This document shows positions 63,546 to 64,000 of a DNA stretch of 64,000 nt, one piece after another. The translations under genes and the position numbers were made by a program. Every line of letters starts with the position of its first letter. Position 1 is the stretch's first letter. The stretch comes from SCGC-AAA076-P13 sp905478035 (GTDB taxonomy: Bacteria; Pseudomonadota; Gammaproteobacteria; Magnimaribacterales; D2472). The stretch spans positions 310,001-374,000 of the forward strand of contig OX044367.1 in assembly GCA_943846785.1 (NCBI GenBank), given 5' to 3'. A model generated the notes under the pieces. The model was not told the DNA's origin and searched no databases. It was given only the letters and a program-made list of their open reading frames with translations.

Positions 63546-64000
63546 AATTGTTTAACCACTGTTGAAAATTATCATCACCTGCAATCAATGAAACCTCTCT
63601 TCCCTCAGAGAGGTGACTAAATACTATCTTAAGATTAAAATCTCTTTTTTGCTGCAGTCTTTCAGGCCATTCAATCAGAATAATTTTCTTTGACTCTATT
63701 TTCCTAGATAAATCAAAAATATTTATATCAGCTGATTCGTTAGTTCTATAAAGATCTATATGTAAAAACATCAGAGTCATTAAATTCATATTCTTCACAA
63801 AGTGTATAAGTTGGACTTTTAACCAAATCATCCCAACCACAGTTTTTAATAATTGACCTTGATATAAATGTTTTTCCAGCTCCCAGATCTCCCTCAAGAT
63901 GAATTTCTATTTCTTTACAAGAAGATTTAAGAATCTCAGATGCTATTACTGATCCTAGATGATTTGTAGCTGTATCATCCTTAAGTATAAATTTTTTCAT
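63538..64000 (-). pseudogene. tsaE: tRNA threonylcarbamoyladenosine biosynthesis ATPase TsaE, frameshifted
   Basis: TsaE energises t6A synthesis. The 5' part (ATG at 64000) reads 84 codons with Walker A GDLGAGKT at residues 37-44 and KSPTYTLCEEYEF, then changes to a stop. The continuation is in another frame: LHIDLYRT, then IILIEWPERL, ending at 63538. Removing one T from the five-T run (plus strand A's 63764-63768) restores a 153-residue protein matching E. coli TsaE throughout. Because tsaE is generally essential, a sequencing or assembly error is as likely as real inactivation or programmed shifting. Downstream it overlaps the amidase gene. Confidence 0.85.

Noticed and set aside
1..64000. 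CRISPR arrays, tRNA genes, insertion sequences, prophage
   Set aside because: No repeat arrays, cloverleaf-sized gaps with matching sequence, transposase or phage genes were seen; xerC is the housekeeping recombinase.

Overview
The window is a gene-dense, AT-rich stretch of a gammaproteobacterial chromosome. Gene order is classically gammaproteobacterial: lptM-lysA-dapF-DUF484-xerC-yigB, tatABC-ubiB-ubiJ-ubiE, miaB-phoH-ybeY-corC-lnt, polA...engB-cytochrome c4-dsbA, zapA-6S RNA-ygfA, and priA next to an L31 gene. Low GC, one-base stop/start overlaps, convergent genes that touch or overlap, loss of usual neighbours (no rpmG beside rpmB, no ygfB, no second ubiH-type gene) and an aerobic respiratory gene set suggest a streamlined marine lineage of the SAR86 type. 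The genus-level placement is inference; the class is well supported.

Layout: 1-2764 holds the end of purE, then tsaC, hemF, aroE and a yheV-like zinc ribbon in one tight run. 2817-11101 is a complete aa3-type cytochrome c oxidase locus (coxB, coxA, ctaG, coxC, SURF1, an accessory protein, ctaA, ctaB, sco) with a good promoter before coxB. 11098-15852 (minus) has a quinone reductase, gshA, pckA and dsbB. 15933-22730 has polA, a TonB_C/TPR exported protein, a Coq4-like protein, engB, a diheme cytochrome c4, dsbA and a small cytochrome c. 22720-29901 (minus) has ubiK, a HAD phosphatase, xerC, DUF484, dapF, lysA, lptM, ahcY and metK. 30073-35474 has tkt-pgk-class I fba, a LOG protein and an unknown membrane protein. 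35461-40855 (minus) has a PhyH-type dioxygenase, tatC/B/A, ubiB/J/E and rsgA. 40897-47404 has orn, DUF1820, miaB, phoH, ybeY, corC, lnt and an L,D-transpeptidase. 47419-49584 is a bifunctional beta-oxidation enzyme. 49585-49927 is the largest non-coding gap. 49928-64000 has gpx, rpiA, ilvA, a DUF5916 outer membrane protein, ygfA, 6S RNA, zapA, a ZapB-like protein, pepP, ubiH, rpmB, sixA-like, dut, type B L31, priA, an amidase and a frameshifted tsaE.

Functionally the genes combine aerobic respiration (oxidase and its heme A and copper assembly, cytochromes c, six ubiquinone-related genes), carbon metabolism (PEP carboxykinase, transketolase, phosphoglycerate kinase, aldolase), amino acid and methyl-cycle metabolism, tRNA and ribosome maintenance, and envelope assembly.

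No CRISPR array, prophage, insertion sequence, tRNA or rRNA was seen. The least ordinary parts are the 49.6-49.9 kb gap (a promoter-hairpin-terminator unit with a C-rich anti-Shine-Dalgarno-like loop, followed by a 28-residue membrane peptide), the HDxxH(x11)E Coq4-like protein beside engB, the single-base frameshift in tsaE, and the near absence of terminators at convergent junctions.
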